Positions 1 through 7,600 of a stretch of 64,000 bases of DNA are shown piece by piece. A program made the translations under genes and the position numbers. The stretch covers positions 1-64,000 of the forward strand of contig NZ_BMPI01000002.1 in assembly GCF_014647515.1 (NCBI RefSeq), read 5' to 3'. Origin of the DNA: Dactylosporangium sucinum. GTDB lineage: Bacteria > Actinomycetota > Actinomycetes > Mycobacteriales > Micromonosporaceae. Numbering within the stretch: the stretch's first letter is position 1; every line of letters starts with the position of its first letter. A model generated the notes under the pieces. The model saw nothing but the letters and a program-made list of their open reading frames with translations, was not told the DNA's origin and made no database searches.

Positions 1-3
1 AGG

Positions 4-152
4 CCGCTCACCATGGGCTCAGGGCGGAGCTCAGGCGGCCGGAGCGAAGCGGAGGACGCATGAGCGGTTCCGGAGCGCAGCGGAGGAGGCCGCTCATCAT
101 GGGCTCAGTGTGGGGCTCGTGCGGCCGGAGCGGAGCGGAGGTCGCATGAGCA
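4..152. repeat. Two-copy 86-bp-period intergenic repeat spanning the fabG start
   Basis: Bases 4-66 and 90-152 align without gaps at a constant offset of 86 bases, with about nine mismatches over 64 positions. Each copy ends in an RBS-like GGAGG followed by GCATGAGC. In the second copy this is the ribosome site and ATG of the ketoreductase gene; in the first copy the ATG (60-62) opens a 29-codon frame that ends at 147-149 in an ATGA overlap with the real gene. The left copy may be the remnant of a duplicated translation start, or one unit of a dispersed actinomycete repeat. A copy further left would be outside the window. Confidence 0.6.
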
Positions 153-850
153 GGACTGTTCTGGTGACTGGCGGCAACCGCGGGATCGGGCTCACCGTCG
201 CGCGGGCGATGGCGGACGCCGGCGACAAGGTCGCGGTCACGTACCGGACCGGCACGCCGCCCGAGGGCCTCTTCGGGGTGCGGTGCGACGTCACCGACCC
301 GGAGGCCGTCGAGGCGGCGTTCGACGAGATCGAGGCGCAGCACGGGCCGGTCGAGGTGCTCGTCGCCAACGCCGGCATCATCCGGGACGCCCTCGTGCCG
401 ATGCTGGCCGTCGACGACTTCGCCGCGGTGCTCGACACCAACGTGGTGGCGGCGTTCCGGGTGGCCAAGCGGGCCAGCGAGGGCATGCTCAAGGCCCGCT
501 GGGGGCGGATCGTGTTCGTGTCGTCGGTGATGGGCTTCATGGGCTCGCCCGGCCAGGCGAACTACGCCGCCTCGAAGAGCGCCATGCTCGGCCTGGCCCG
601 CTCGCTCGCCTGGGAGCTGGGGCCGCGGAACATCACGGCGAACGTCGTCGTGCCGGGCCTCATCGAGACCGACATGATCTCCGACCTGTCCGACCGCCGG
701 CGCGACGAGCTGGTGCGCCAGACCGCGCTGCGCCGGACCGGCACCGCGCAGGAGGTGGCCTCGGTCGTGCGCTTCCTGGCCGGCGACGACGCCGCCTTCG
801 TCACCGGCGCGGCGGTCCCGGTGAGCGGCGGGCTGGCGATGGGACTCTGA
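146..850 (+). CDS. fabG: FabG-type 3-oxoacyl-ACP ketoreductase (SDR)
   Basis: A 234-residue classical short-chain dehydrogenase/reductase. Visible are the N-terminal nucleotide-binding glycine motif TGGNRGIG, the NAG loop (VANAG), the catalytic Ser (VSSVMG) and the YAASK motif with the active Tyr and Lys. The family reduces beta-ketoacyl-ACP to beta-hydroxyacyl-ACP with NADPH in the cytosol. Lying a few kb from an ACP/KS/CLF set, it most likely supplies ketoreduction to that polyketide line rather than to primary fatty-acid synthesis, but this is inference. ATG 146 is preferred because GGAGG (137-141) precedes it; a GTG at 110 is in frame but lies in the repeat. The 3' end overlaps the opposing kinase gene by 50 bases. 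Confidence 0.9.
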   Translation: MSRTVLVTGGNRGIGLTVARAMADAGDKVAVTYRTGTPPEGLFGVRCDVTDPEAVEAAFDEIEAQHGPVEVLVANAGIIRDALVPMLAVDDFAAVLDTNVVAAFRVAKRASEGMLKARWGRIVFVSSVMGFMGSPGQANYAASKSAMLGLARSLAWELGPRNITANVVVPGLIETDMISDLSDRRRDELVRQTALRRTGTAQEVASVVRFLAGDDAAFVTGAAVPVSGGLAMGL

Positions 851-1859
851 CCCGCGGCCGGGCGGTGAGCCCGCCCGGCCCGCCCCGCGCGTCCAGCGGG
901 AACCAGACCTCGACCTTCGTGCCGGCGCCCGGCTCGCTCGTCACGCGCAGCGTGCCGCCGGCGCCGGCCACCCGCTCGGCCATCGAGCGCAGCCCGTGGC
1001 CTTTGCCGCCGGGCGCGGCGGCGGGGTCGAAGCCCACGCCGTCGTCGGCGACGGTCGCCCGCACGCCGGCCGACGAGACCTGCACGGCGACGTCCAGGCG
1101 GCCCGCGTCGGCATGGGTCAGCGCGTTGCGCATCGCCTCGCGCAGGACGCTGACGACCTCGCAGCGCAGCTCGTCGGTGAGGCCGTGCTCCCAGCCGTGC
1201 ACCGCGACGGTGATCTCGGTGCGGGCCGGCTCGACCGAGTGCACGAAATCCCACAGCGCCGTCTCCAGCTCGGTGGGGCCGGCCTCGCAGGGCCGCAGGT
1301 CGGTGGTGATCCAGCGGACCACGCCGAACAGCTCGTCGAGCGACCGGCTCACCGCGTCCATCCGGTCGGCGGCCGCGTCGGGGCTGCGCTCCAGCGTCAG
1401 CTTGTAGAGGTCCAGGCGGCGCATCACGACACTCAGCCCGTTGCCGAACTGGTCGTGGATCTCGCGGGCGAGCCGCTGCCGGTACGCCGTCTGGGCCGCC
1501 TGGTCCCGCTCCCGTTGCGCCGCCTCGGTGGCCCGGGCGACCGCCGCCAGCCGCGCGTCGGCGCACCGGCGCAGCGCGACGAGCGCCCCGGCGAGCGCGA
1601 GCGGCTCGGTCCCGGCGGCGGCGAGCTCGGCGGCCGCCTCGTCGAACAGCGCGCCGAGCGCCTCGGCCGCCTCGTCATACCGCCCGGTCAGATCCACCGG
1701 GAGGCTGGCCGGCTCGTCGCGCCAGTCGGCGAGCACCTGCCCGACGAGGTCGCGAAGCTCGGGGTCGTCGAATCGTCGGGCGACCCGGTCGCCGAGCCGG
1801 CGGACCTCTTCCGGCCCGATGCCGACGGCGGTCCCGGAATTGCTGCGAACGCTGACCAT
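801..1859 (-). CDS. NarL/DesK-type sensor histidine kinase
   Basis: A 352-residue protein. The dimerisation/phosphoacceptor helix is REIHDQFGNGLS (HisKA_3 type, His in the motif), followed by the ATP-binding domain with an N box (REAMRNALTHADA), a G1 box (VADDGVGFDP) and a G2 box (GHGLRSM). About 160 N-terminal residues are Ala/Arg/Glu-rich and probably helical; I see no transmembrane segment, so it looks cytosolic. Kinases of this group phosphorylate NarL/LuxR response regulators. The only such regulator in the window is at 10129-10794, making it a plausible but non-adjacent partner. Start chosen at ATG 1859 behind GGGG; a GTG at 1913 is an alternative. The last 50 bases run antisense into the ketoreductase gene. 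Confidence 0.85.
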   Translation of the reverse strand: MVSVRSNSGTAVGIGPEEVRRLGDRVARRFDDPELRDLVGQVLADWRDEPASLPVDLTGRYDEAAEALGALFDEAAAELAAAGTEPLALAGALVALRRCADARLAAVARATEAAQRERDQAAQTAYRQRLAREIHDQFGNGLSVVMRRLDLYKLTLERSPDAAADRMDAVSRSLDELFGVVRWITTDLRPCEAGPTELETALWDFVHSVEPARTEITVAVHGWEHGLTDELRCEVVSVLREAMRNALTHADAGRLDVAVQVSSAGVRATVADDGVGFDPAAAPGGKGHGLRSMAERVAGAGGTLRVTSEPGAGTKVEVWFPLDARGGPGGLTARPRVRVPSPARRSPGPPRR

Positions 1860-1929
1860 AATCGCCCCGCGTCCATTTCGGTGGGAGATTTCCGGCGAGC
1901 CTTTCCGAATCACGGAAAGGTGATGTCCA

Positions 1930-2916
1930 CTATATTCGCCGGTCCGCGGAGCGTCCAGCCGAAACGACGATCAGGGCGGCCGCCGCGACGAGCACGACCA
2001 GCGCCGCGAGCGCGGCGAGGGTGGTCGCGTCGGGCCGGAACAACGGCTGCGCGCGGTAGGCCTGCCAGGTGGTCAGCGCGACGATCCCGGCGTAGCCGCC
2101 GGCGGCGACCAGGACGAGCCGCACGCGGGTCGCGGTGGCCCCGAGGGCGGGCCGGCGGCGGCTCAGCGCGCGCAGCGCGAGCGCTACCAGGGGCAGCAAC
2201 TGCAGGGCGTGCATGGCGAGGAAGTGCGGGATCCGCAGGTCGCCGCCGATCGTGCTCCAGCCGGTGACCGGCAGGCCCGGTCCGCCGTCGGGCACGCCGA
2301 CCGTGTGGGCGCCGATGAGCGTCGGCTGGCCGGCCTGCGCCGCCGCCTTCTGCGCGGCGGTGGGCACGTTCATGAAGAAGCCCTCGACCATGCCGGCGAA
2401 GGCGATGAGCAGCCCGAACCGGAAGGCCCAGCGCAGCTCGGGCTCGAGCGCGTGGTCGCGCAGCAGGAGCACGACGATCAGGATGAGGTTGCCGAGGTAC
2501 AGCGCGAGCACGCCCACCGTCATGACCTGGATGACCTGCGCGTCGACCGGCGTCATCGTGTTGAAGTGGCTGTAGTGCCCGCGCGCGGCCTGGAACGAGA
2601 TCGCGCCCAGCTCGGCCAGCAGCGCGGCGGCGAGCGCGGTGCCGGCCCACCACGCCACCCGCCGGCCCTTGCGGAACCGCGGCAGCAGCCAGGCGAGCGT
2701 GATCGCGTAGATGCCGAACGACAGCGTGAACTTCATCGGCTTGAGCCACACCGGCGCCCCGCCGAGCGTCCGGTCGTCGGCGACCAGGCCGGCGAGGGTG
2801 AACAGGAAGCCGGCGGCGGTGACCGCCGCGACGAACAGCAGGGGCCGGTGCAGGCGGACCGGTCCGGGCCGCCGGTCCGGCACCGGTTGCGCCGGCTTCT
2901 GGGTCTCCAGGCTCAT
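1930..2916 (-). CDS. Polytopic membrane protein of unknown function
   Basis: A 328-residue integral membrane protein with roughly eight hydrophobic segments, for example LLFVAAVTAAGFLFTLAGLV near residue 35 and a very hydrophobic Ala/Val/Leu-rich helix close to the C-terminus. Between helices there is a conserved-looking stretch with WLKPMKF and SHFNTMT, and an extracytoplasmic-looking loop rich in Gly and Pro around residue 190. I do not recognise a named family with certainty and assign no function. ATG 2916 has a strong upstream GGAG; the longer form from 2964 would add 16 polar residues without a good RBS. It is transcribed with the kinase gene (70-base gap) and divergently from the ACP-KS operon. 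Confidence 0.75.
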   Translation of the reverse strand: MSLETQKPAQPVPDRRPGPVRLHRPLLFVAAVTAAGFLFTLAGLVADDRTLGGAPVWLKPMKFTLSFGIYAITLAWLLPRFRKGRRVAWWAGTALAAALLAELGAISFQAARGHYSHFNTMTPVDAQVIQVMTVGVLALYLGNLILIVVLLLRDHALEPELRWAFRFGLLIAFAGMVEGFFMNVPTAAQKAAAQAGQPTLIGAHTVGVPDGGPGLPVTGWSTIGGDLRIPHFLAMHALQLLPLVALALRALSRRRPALGATATRVRLVLVAAGGYAGIVALTTWQAYRAQPLFRPDATTLAALAALVVLVAAAALIVVSAGRSADRRI

Positions 2917-3146
2917 CGCCGCTCCTCGGTCGGGTGAATTTTCCACAGGCTTCCAGCCGGGCATAGAAGCGCCGTAGAATCACCGTCGAATCCACCCTTC
3001 CGAGACGCACACTGGTCGATGTCAATACCCCTTTATATACGGCTCGATGTGTCGTCCGTGGTATTGCTCTTAACGACCGTGAATCCGCGGCATACGCTTC
3101 CGACCGGTGACGCCGAAAAGGTGCGTCGAAATGCGGGGAGGCGGCA
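2917..3146. promoter_or_regulatory. Divergent promoter region between membrane protein and ACP-KS operon
   Basis: A 230-base stretch, markedly AT-richer than its surroundings around 3019-3080. It must hold the promoter for the ACP-led operon and that of the leftward gene. TCGATGT occurs as a direct repeat at 3016-3022 and 3044-3050, with a related TCGAATC at 2986-2992. The spacings (28 and 30) are not the 11- or 22-base steps usual for SARP heptamers, so I do not claim a SARP site. Confidence 0.4.
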
Positions 3147-3413
3147 ATGTCAAACACTTCGGTCGCGGCCACCGTCGACGAGCGGATGTCGAGGATCCGG
3201 CAGATCGTGGTCGACGAGCTGGAGCTGGATCTGGCCCCGGAGGAGCTGGACGGGCAGGCGAGCTTCGTCGACGAGTACGAGGCCGACTCGCTGGCGCTGA
3301 TCCAGATCGTGTCGCGGATGGACCGCGAGCTGGGCGTCAAGCTGGCGCCGGCGGAGATCGAGCGGCTGGTGAACCTGGAGGCGATCCGGGCCGCCGTCGA
3401 GGCGCAGGGATGA
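3147..3413 (+). CDS. Acyl carrier protein of the type II PKS-like set
   Basis: An 88-residue acidic four-helix carrier protein. The phosphopantetheine attachment Ser is in EADSLALIQ at the start of helix II, matching the D-S-L motif of the family. It carries the growing chain to the ketosynthase pair encoded immediately downstream. A good ribosome site (GGGAGG) precedes ATG 3147. Its stop overlaps the KS alpha start (ATGA), implying translational coupling. The ACP lies 5' of the KS genes here, whereas aromatic type II clusters usually read KS alpha, KS beta, ACP. Confidence 0.9.
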   Translation: MSNTSVAATVDERMSRIRQIVVDELELDLAPEELDGQASFVDEYEADSLALIQIVSRMDRELGVKLAPAEIERLVNLEAIRAAVEAQG

Positions 3414-4633
3414 CCCAGCGCGCCGGGCGGCGGGTCGTCGTCACCGGGCTCGGCGCGGTCAGCAGCCTCGGCATCGGTGCCGACGCGCTGACCGCGGCGA
3501 TCCGGGCCGGCCGGGTCGGCACCGGGCCGATCACCGGCTTCGACACCACCGGCTTCCCCTACGTGCGGGCCGGCGAGGTGCGCGACTTCGAGCCGGCCGA
3601 CCTGCTGCGGCGGGTCACTTCCGAGCGGTGGGGCCGCAGCAGCCTGCTGGCGGCCGCCGCCGCGGTCCTGGCGGTCCGGGACGCCGACCTCGACCCCGCG
3701 CGGCTCGACCGGCTGCGGGCCGGCTCGGTCATGGGCACCACGAGCGGCGAGTCGCAGGTCGTCGACCGGCTGGCCGCCGAGTGGGTGGGCGGCGGGCTCA
3801 AGTCGCTCGACCCGGGCCTGGTCGCCCAGGTGCCGGCCAGCCAGATCGCGGTCGCGGTCAACACCGAGCTGGGGCTGACCGGCGACGCGCTGACCCTGTC
3901 GACGGCCTGCGCGGCCAGCAACTACGCGCTCGGCTACGCCGCCGACCTGGTCCGCAGCGGCGAGGCCGACCTGATGCTGTGCGGCGGCGCCGACTCGGTG
4001 AACCGGTACAACCACGCCGGCTTCTACCGGCTCGGCGCCCTCACCGAGGAGGTGTGCCGGCCGTTCGACGCCGAGCGGCAGGGCATCCTCACCGCCGAGG
4101 GCGGCGTGGCGCTGCTCCTCGAGCCGTACGACCGGGCCGTGGCGCGCGGCGCCCGCATCTACGCGGAGTTCCTCGGCTACGGGCTGAGCTGCGACGCGAA
4201 GCACATGGTGCACCCCGACGCGGCAAGCATCGCCGGGTGCGTCCGGTCGGCCCACCGCGACGCCGGGATCGAGCCGGACGACGTCGACTACATCTGCGCG
4301 CACGGGACCGGGACACCGACCAACGACGTGACGGAGGTCGCGGCGGTACGGGCGGTGTTCGGCGACCGGGTGCCGCCGATCAGCTCGATCAAGTCGATGC
4401 TCGGCCACACGATGGGCGCCGCCAGCGGGTTCGGCGCGCTCGTCTGCTGCCGGGCGATCCACGACGGCTTCCTGCCGCCGACGGCCAACCTGCGCCGGGT
4501 CGACCCGGCGCTCGGGCCCGGCCTCGACTGCGTGCCCGGCACGGCCCGGCCCGCCGACGTGCGGATCGCCGAGAACCACGGGTTCGCGTTCGGGGGCAAC
4601 AACGCCATCACGATCCTGGGGAAGGTCGCATGA
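3410..4633 (+). CDS. Ketosynthase alpha (FabF-like, catalytically complete)
   Basis: A 407-residue thiolase-fold condensing enzyme. The catalytic triad is intact: Cys167 in STACAAS, His298 in CAHGTGTPTND and His333 in KSMLGHTMGAASG. The C-terminal GFGGNN-type loop is present as FAFGGNNA. It would catalyse decarboxylative Claisen condensation of malonyl-ACP with the ACP-bound chain, working as a heterodimer with the downstream KS beta. Start codon at 3410 overlaps the ACP stop, and its own stop overlaps the next ATG, so the three genes form a coupled cistron. Length and motifs cannot alone separate an aromatic from a highly reducing type II ketosynthase. Confidence 0.92.
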   Translation: MTQRAGRRVVVTGLGAVSSLGIGADALTAAIRAGRVGTGPITGFDTTGFPYVRAGEVRDFEPADLLRRVTSERWGRSSLLAAAAAVLAVRDADLDPARLDRLRAGSVMGTTSGESQVVDRLAAEWVGGGLKSLDPGLVAQVPASQIAVAVNTELGLTGDALTLSTACAASNYALGYAADLVRSGEADLMLCGGADSVNRYNHAGFYRLGALTEEVCRPFDAERQGILTAEGGVALLLEPYDRAVARGARIYAEFLGYGLSCDAKHMVHPDAASIAGCVRSAHRDAGIEPDDVDYICAHGTGTPTNDVTEVAAVRAVFGDRVPPISSIKSMLGHTMGAASGFGALVCCRAIHDGFLPPTANLRRVDPALGPGLDCVPGTARPADVRIAENHGFAFGGNNAITILGKVA

Positions 4634-5745
4634 CGACGACAACCGACCGTCCGGCCGTGCGGCCGCTGGCGGTCACCGCCGAGGGCGTGGTGACGCCGGC
4701 CGGCATCGGGCTCGACACGCTCGTCGACGCCCTCGGCGGCCGGGCGGCGGCCTGCGCCGACCCGGCGAAGCTGCCCGGCCAGGAGGTGCTGCCGGAGCCG
4801 GTGCGGCTGGTCGAGGACCTGCGGCTGGCCGAGCACGTCGGGCGCAAGGGCACCCGGTACCTCGACCGGACCACCGCCCTCGGGCTGGTCAGCAGCCACC
4901 TCGCGCTGCGCGGCAGCGGCCCGGGCGACCCCGCGGCGACCGGCGTGGTCGTCGGGACCAGCTCGGGCAGCCTGCGCAGCATCGGCGAGTTCGCGCGGGA
5001 CACGCTCGTGCGCGACGAGCCGTACCTGGTCGACGCGGCCACCTTCCCGAACACGGTGATGAACTGCTGCGCCGGCCAGATCGCGATCTGGAACGGGCTG
5101 CAGGGCGTCAACGCGACCGTCGCGGGTGGACAGCTGTCGAGCTTCCACGCGGTGCGGTACGGCCGGAACGCCATCAATGCCGGGCGGGTGGGCCGGGTGC
5201 TGCTCGGCGGCGTCGAGGAGCTGTGCCCGCAGACCGCCTGGGGCTGGCGGGCCACGCGGCTGCTCGACCCGCAGATGCCGATCGGCGAGGGCTGCGCGCT
5301 GTTCGTCGTCGAGGACGCCGAGGCGGCCGCGGCGGCGGGCCGGACGGTCGCCGCCGAGCTGCTCGCGTGCGAGGTCGAGTCGCCCGGGCCGGTCGACGCC
5401 CGGCCGCCGATGGCGCACCGGCTGGCCCGCACCGTGACCCGGGCGCTGGCGCGCAGCGGGGTCCGGCCCGAGGAGGTGTCGCTGGTCGCGCCGGGCGCCA
5501 CCGGGCTGGCCGGGCTGGACGCCGCCGAGCAGCGGGCGATCCGCCGGACGCTCGGGCCGGGGACCGCCCAGCTGCGGGTGAAGGACGTCGTCGGCGAGTG
5601 CTTCAGCGCCAACGGCGCCCTGCAGCTGGCCGCGGTGCTGGCCCACTGGCGGGCGCCGGACGCCGGCGGCCCGGTGGCGCTGCTCACCGCGCTCGGACCG
5701 GACGGGTCGGCCGGCTGCCTGGTCGTGCGGCGGGCCGCGTCGTGA
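4630..5745 (+). CDS. Ketosynthase beta / chain-length factor-like protein
   Basis: A 371-residue KS homologue in which the catalytic Cys is replaced by Gln168 in ATVAGGQLSS, the substitution typical of KS beta/CLF subunits. Both catalytic His positions are also changed: the region equivalent to HGTGT reads VAPGATG, and the KSxxGH region reads VKDVVGECFS. It is therefore non-condensing and probably sets chain length in a dimer with KS alpha. At 371 residues it is somewhat shorter than typical CLFs (about 400). ATGA overlap at the start and GTGA overlap at the end tie it to its neighbours. Confidence 0.88.
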   Translation: MTTTTDRPAVRPLAVTAEGVVTPAGIGLDTLVDALGGRAAACADPAKLPGQEVLPEPVRLVEDLRLAEHVGRKGTRYLDRTTALGLVSSHLALRGSGPGDPAATGVVVGTSSGSLRSIGEFARDTLVRDEPYLVDAATFPNTVMNCCAGQIAIWNGLQGVNATVAGGQLSSFHAVRYGRNAINAGRVGRVLLGGVEELCPQTAWGWRATRLLDPQMPIGEGCALFVVEDAEAAAAAGRTVAAELLACEVESPGPVDARPPMAHRLARTVTRALARSGVRPEEVSLVAPGATGLAGLDAAEQRAIRRTLGPGTAQLRVKDVVGECFSANGALQLAAVLAHWRAPDAGGPVALLTALGPDGSAGCLVVRRAAS

Positions 5746-6392
5746 AGCCGATGGTCTGGTTCGACTTCGGCGGCGTGCTGTCGCCGCCGATGGCCGACAT
5801 CTTCGCGGCGTACGAGCGCAAGACCGGGCTGTCGCGCGAGCAGTTGGAGAGCGCGATGCACGCGGTCACCGCCGACCTCGGCCGGCACCCGCTCGCCGCG
5901 CTGGAGGTCGCGCTCATCACCGAGGCCGAGTGGGGCCGGCGGCTGCGGGCGGCGCTGCGGGTGCGGTACCCGGGCGCCGACCTGTCCCGCAGCCGCCTGG
6001 AGACGTTCGGCGGGCAGTGGTTCGACGGCATCGAGGCCAACCACGCCATGGTGGCGACGCTGCACGCCGTGCGGGAGCACGGCTGCCGGGTCGGCATCCT
6101 CACCAACAACGTCCGCGAGTGGGAGCCGTACTGGCGGGAGATCGTCCGGCCGGTCGGCGACGTCGACTGCGTCGTCAACTCGTGCGAGGTCGGGGTGCGC
6201 AAGCCGGAGCCGGCCATCTTCCGCATGGCCGCCGACGCGGCCGGCGTCGCGCCCGAGGACTGCGTGCTCGTCGACGACGTCGAGGAGAACTGCGCCGCCG
6301 CCCGGTCGCTGGGCTGGCGGGCCGTGCACCACCGCACCGACGCGGACGCCCGTGACCTGTTGTTCGCCCTCATCGAGTTGGAGACGCCATGA
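5742..6392 (+). CDS. HAD-superfamily hydrolase
   Basis: A 216-residue haloacid-dehalogenase-fold protein. Motif I is FDFGGVL with the nucleophile Asp8 but Gly10 in place of the second Asp of the DxD seen in phosphatases; motif II is ILTNN (Thr121); motif III is Lys154 in GVRKPEP; motif IV is LVDDVEEN. The DxG form of motif I resembles the dehalogenase and epoxide-hydrolase N-terminal branches more than phosphatases. A role on an intermediate or carrier of the adjacent polyketide pathway is inferred only from its place between KS beta and P450, with overlapping codons at both ends. GTG 5742 is chosen for the coupled overlap; ATG 5751 is possible. Confidence 0.8.
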   Translation: MKPMVWFDFGGVLSPPMADIFAAYERKTGLSREQLESAMHAVTADLGRHPLAALEVALITEAEWGRRLRAALRVRYPGADLSRSRLETFGGQWFDGIEANHAMVATLHAVREHGCRVGILTNNVREWEPYWREIVRPVGDVDCVVNSCEVGVRKPEPAIFRMAADAAGVAPEDCVLVDDVEENCAAARSLGWRAVHHRTDADARDLLFALIELETP

Positions 6393-7591
6393 CCACCGCC
6401 GCCAATGTCCGGGTGTCGATCGGCGACATTCCCGGGCTCGACCCCTCCCCGCTGTACACCGTGATCCCGCAGCGCACGCCGAGCGGAATCCCGCAGGTCG
6501 TCCTGCCCAGCGGCCACACCGCCGCGCACCTGACGCGGTTCAAGGACGTCAAGGCCGTGCTCATGGACTCCTCGTTCAGCCGGTCGGTGACGAACACGCC
6601 GGACGGCCCGAGCTTCCTGCCCACGATCACGCCGCCGGAGCTGCTCATCAACCTCGACCTGCCGCACCACCCGCGGCTGCGGGCGCTGGTGACGAGCGAC
6701 TACAGCGCGAACGCGATGGGCGCGCTGCTGCCGGCGCTGCAGGACCTCGTCACGGCGCGCTTCGCGGCGCTGCGGGCGGCCGACCGGCCGGACCTGTTCG
6801 CCGACGTGCTCGACGAGATCCCGCTGCGGTTCAACTGCCTGCTGCTGGGCATCCCGGACGAGGACGTGCCGTACTTCCGGCCCTCGGCGCGGATCGTGCA
6901 GATCGCCGCCCGCGACGACGTCGACGGCCTCGTCGAGCACTTCTTCCTGGTGTACAACTACGTCCTCGATCTGGTCGGCGGGAAGCGCCCGGTGCGGCCG
7001 GAGGGCCTCATCGCCCGGCTGCTGGCCGCCCGCGACCGCAGCGACCCGCCGCTCACCGACGCCGACCTGGCCGGGCTCGTCCTCGCCTCGGTGCTCGGCG
7101 GCGACCAGAACAGCCTGTCGGTCATGACGAAGTCGGTGTACGCGCTGCTGGCCGCCCCGCCGCTGTGGCAGCGGCTGGTCGCCGACCCGGACGTCGCGCC
7201 GAAGCTCGTCGAGGAGCTCATCCGGTTCATCCCGCTGGGCCGCATGTCGGCGTTCCCGCGGGTCGCGACCCGGCCCTTCCACAGCTCCGAGGGCGACCTC
7301 GCCGAGGGAGACCTGGTCTACCCGAACGCCTTCCTGGCCAACCGGGATCCCGAGGTGTACCACGAGCCGCTCGTCATCGACCCGGACCGCTCCGGCCCGC
7401 GGCACCTGCAGTTCGGCTACGGCATGCACCACTGCCTCGGCGCCGCGATGTCGCGGCTGCAGATCGAGACGGTGCTGACCCGGCTGGCGGCCGAGTTCCC
7501 GGCGCTCGCCCTCGACGCGGACCCGGCGACGCTGCCGTGGGACGACGGGGTGCTGCTGCGTCGCCCCACCGCCCTGCCGGTCCGCTGGTGA
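6389..7591 (+). CDS. Cytochrome P450 with atypical I-helix
   Basis: A 400-residue soluble bacterial P450. The heme loop is FGYGMHHCLG with Cys349 as thiolate ligand; the K-helix ExxR is E276-L-I-R279. The I-helix, normally AGxET/DT, reads GGDQNS (237-242), so the acid-alcohol pair used for dioxygen activation is replaced by Gln-Asn. Such changes occur in some P450s acting on carrier-bound substrates or with unusual chemistry. It overlaps the HAD gene (ATGA) and is the last gene of the ACP-led operon; its stop lies 9 bases from the stop of the converging SARP gene. A tailoring hydroxylation or coupling of the polyketide is likely. No ferredoxin gene is seen here. Confidence 0.88.
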   Translation: MTTAANVRVSIGDIPGLDPSPLYTVIPQRTPSGIPQVVLPSGHTAAHLTRFKDVKAVLMDSSFSRSVTNTPDGPSFLPTITPPELLINLDLPHHPRLRALVTSDYSANAMGALLPALQDLVTARFAALRAADRPDLFADVLDEIPLRFNCLLLGIPDEDVPYFRPSARIVQIAARDDVDGLVEHFFLVYNYVLDLVGGKRPVRPEGLIARLLAARDRSDPPLTDADLAGLVLASVLGGDQNSLSVMTKSVYALLAAPPLWQRLVADPDVAPKLVEELIRFIPLGRMSAFPRVATRPFHSSEGDLAEGDLVYPNAFLANRDPEVYHEPLVIDPDRSGPRHLQFGYGMHHCLGAAMSRLQIETVLTRLAAEFPALALDADPATLPWDDGVLLRRPTALPVRW

Positions 7592-7600
7592 CCCCTTCGT

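Noticed and set aside
2986-3050. SARP heptamer repeats before the ACP gene
   Set aside because: TCGA(T/A)-type repeats are spaced 28-30 bases, not 11 or 22, and are not placed relative to a -35.
1910-4642. 910-codon open frame on the minus strand
   Set aside because: It runs antisense through the membrane-protein, ACP and KS alpha genes and has the Arg/Gly/Pro-rich composition of a GC-driven shadow frame.
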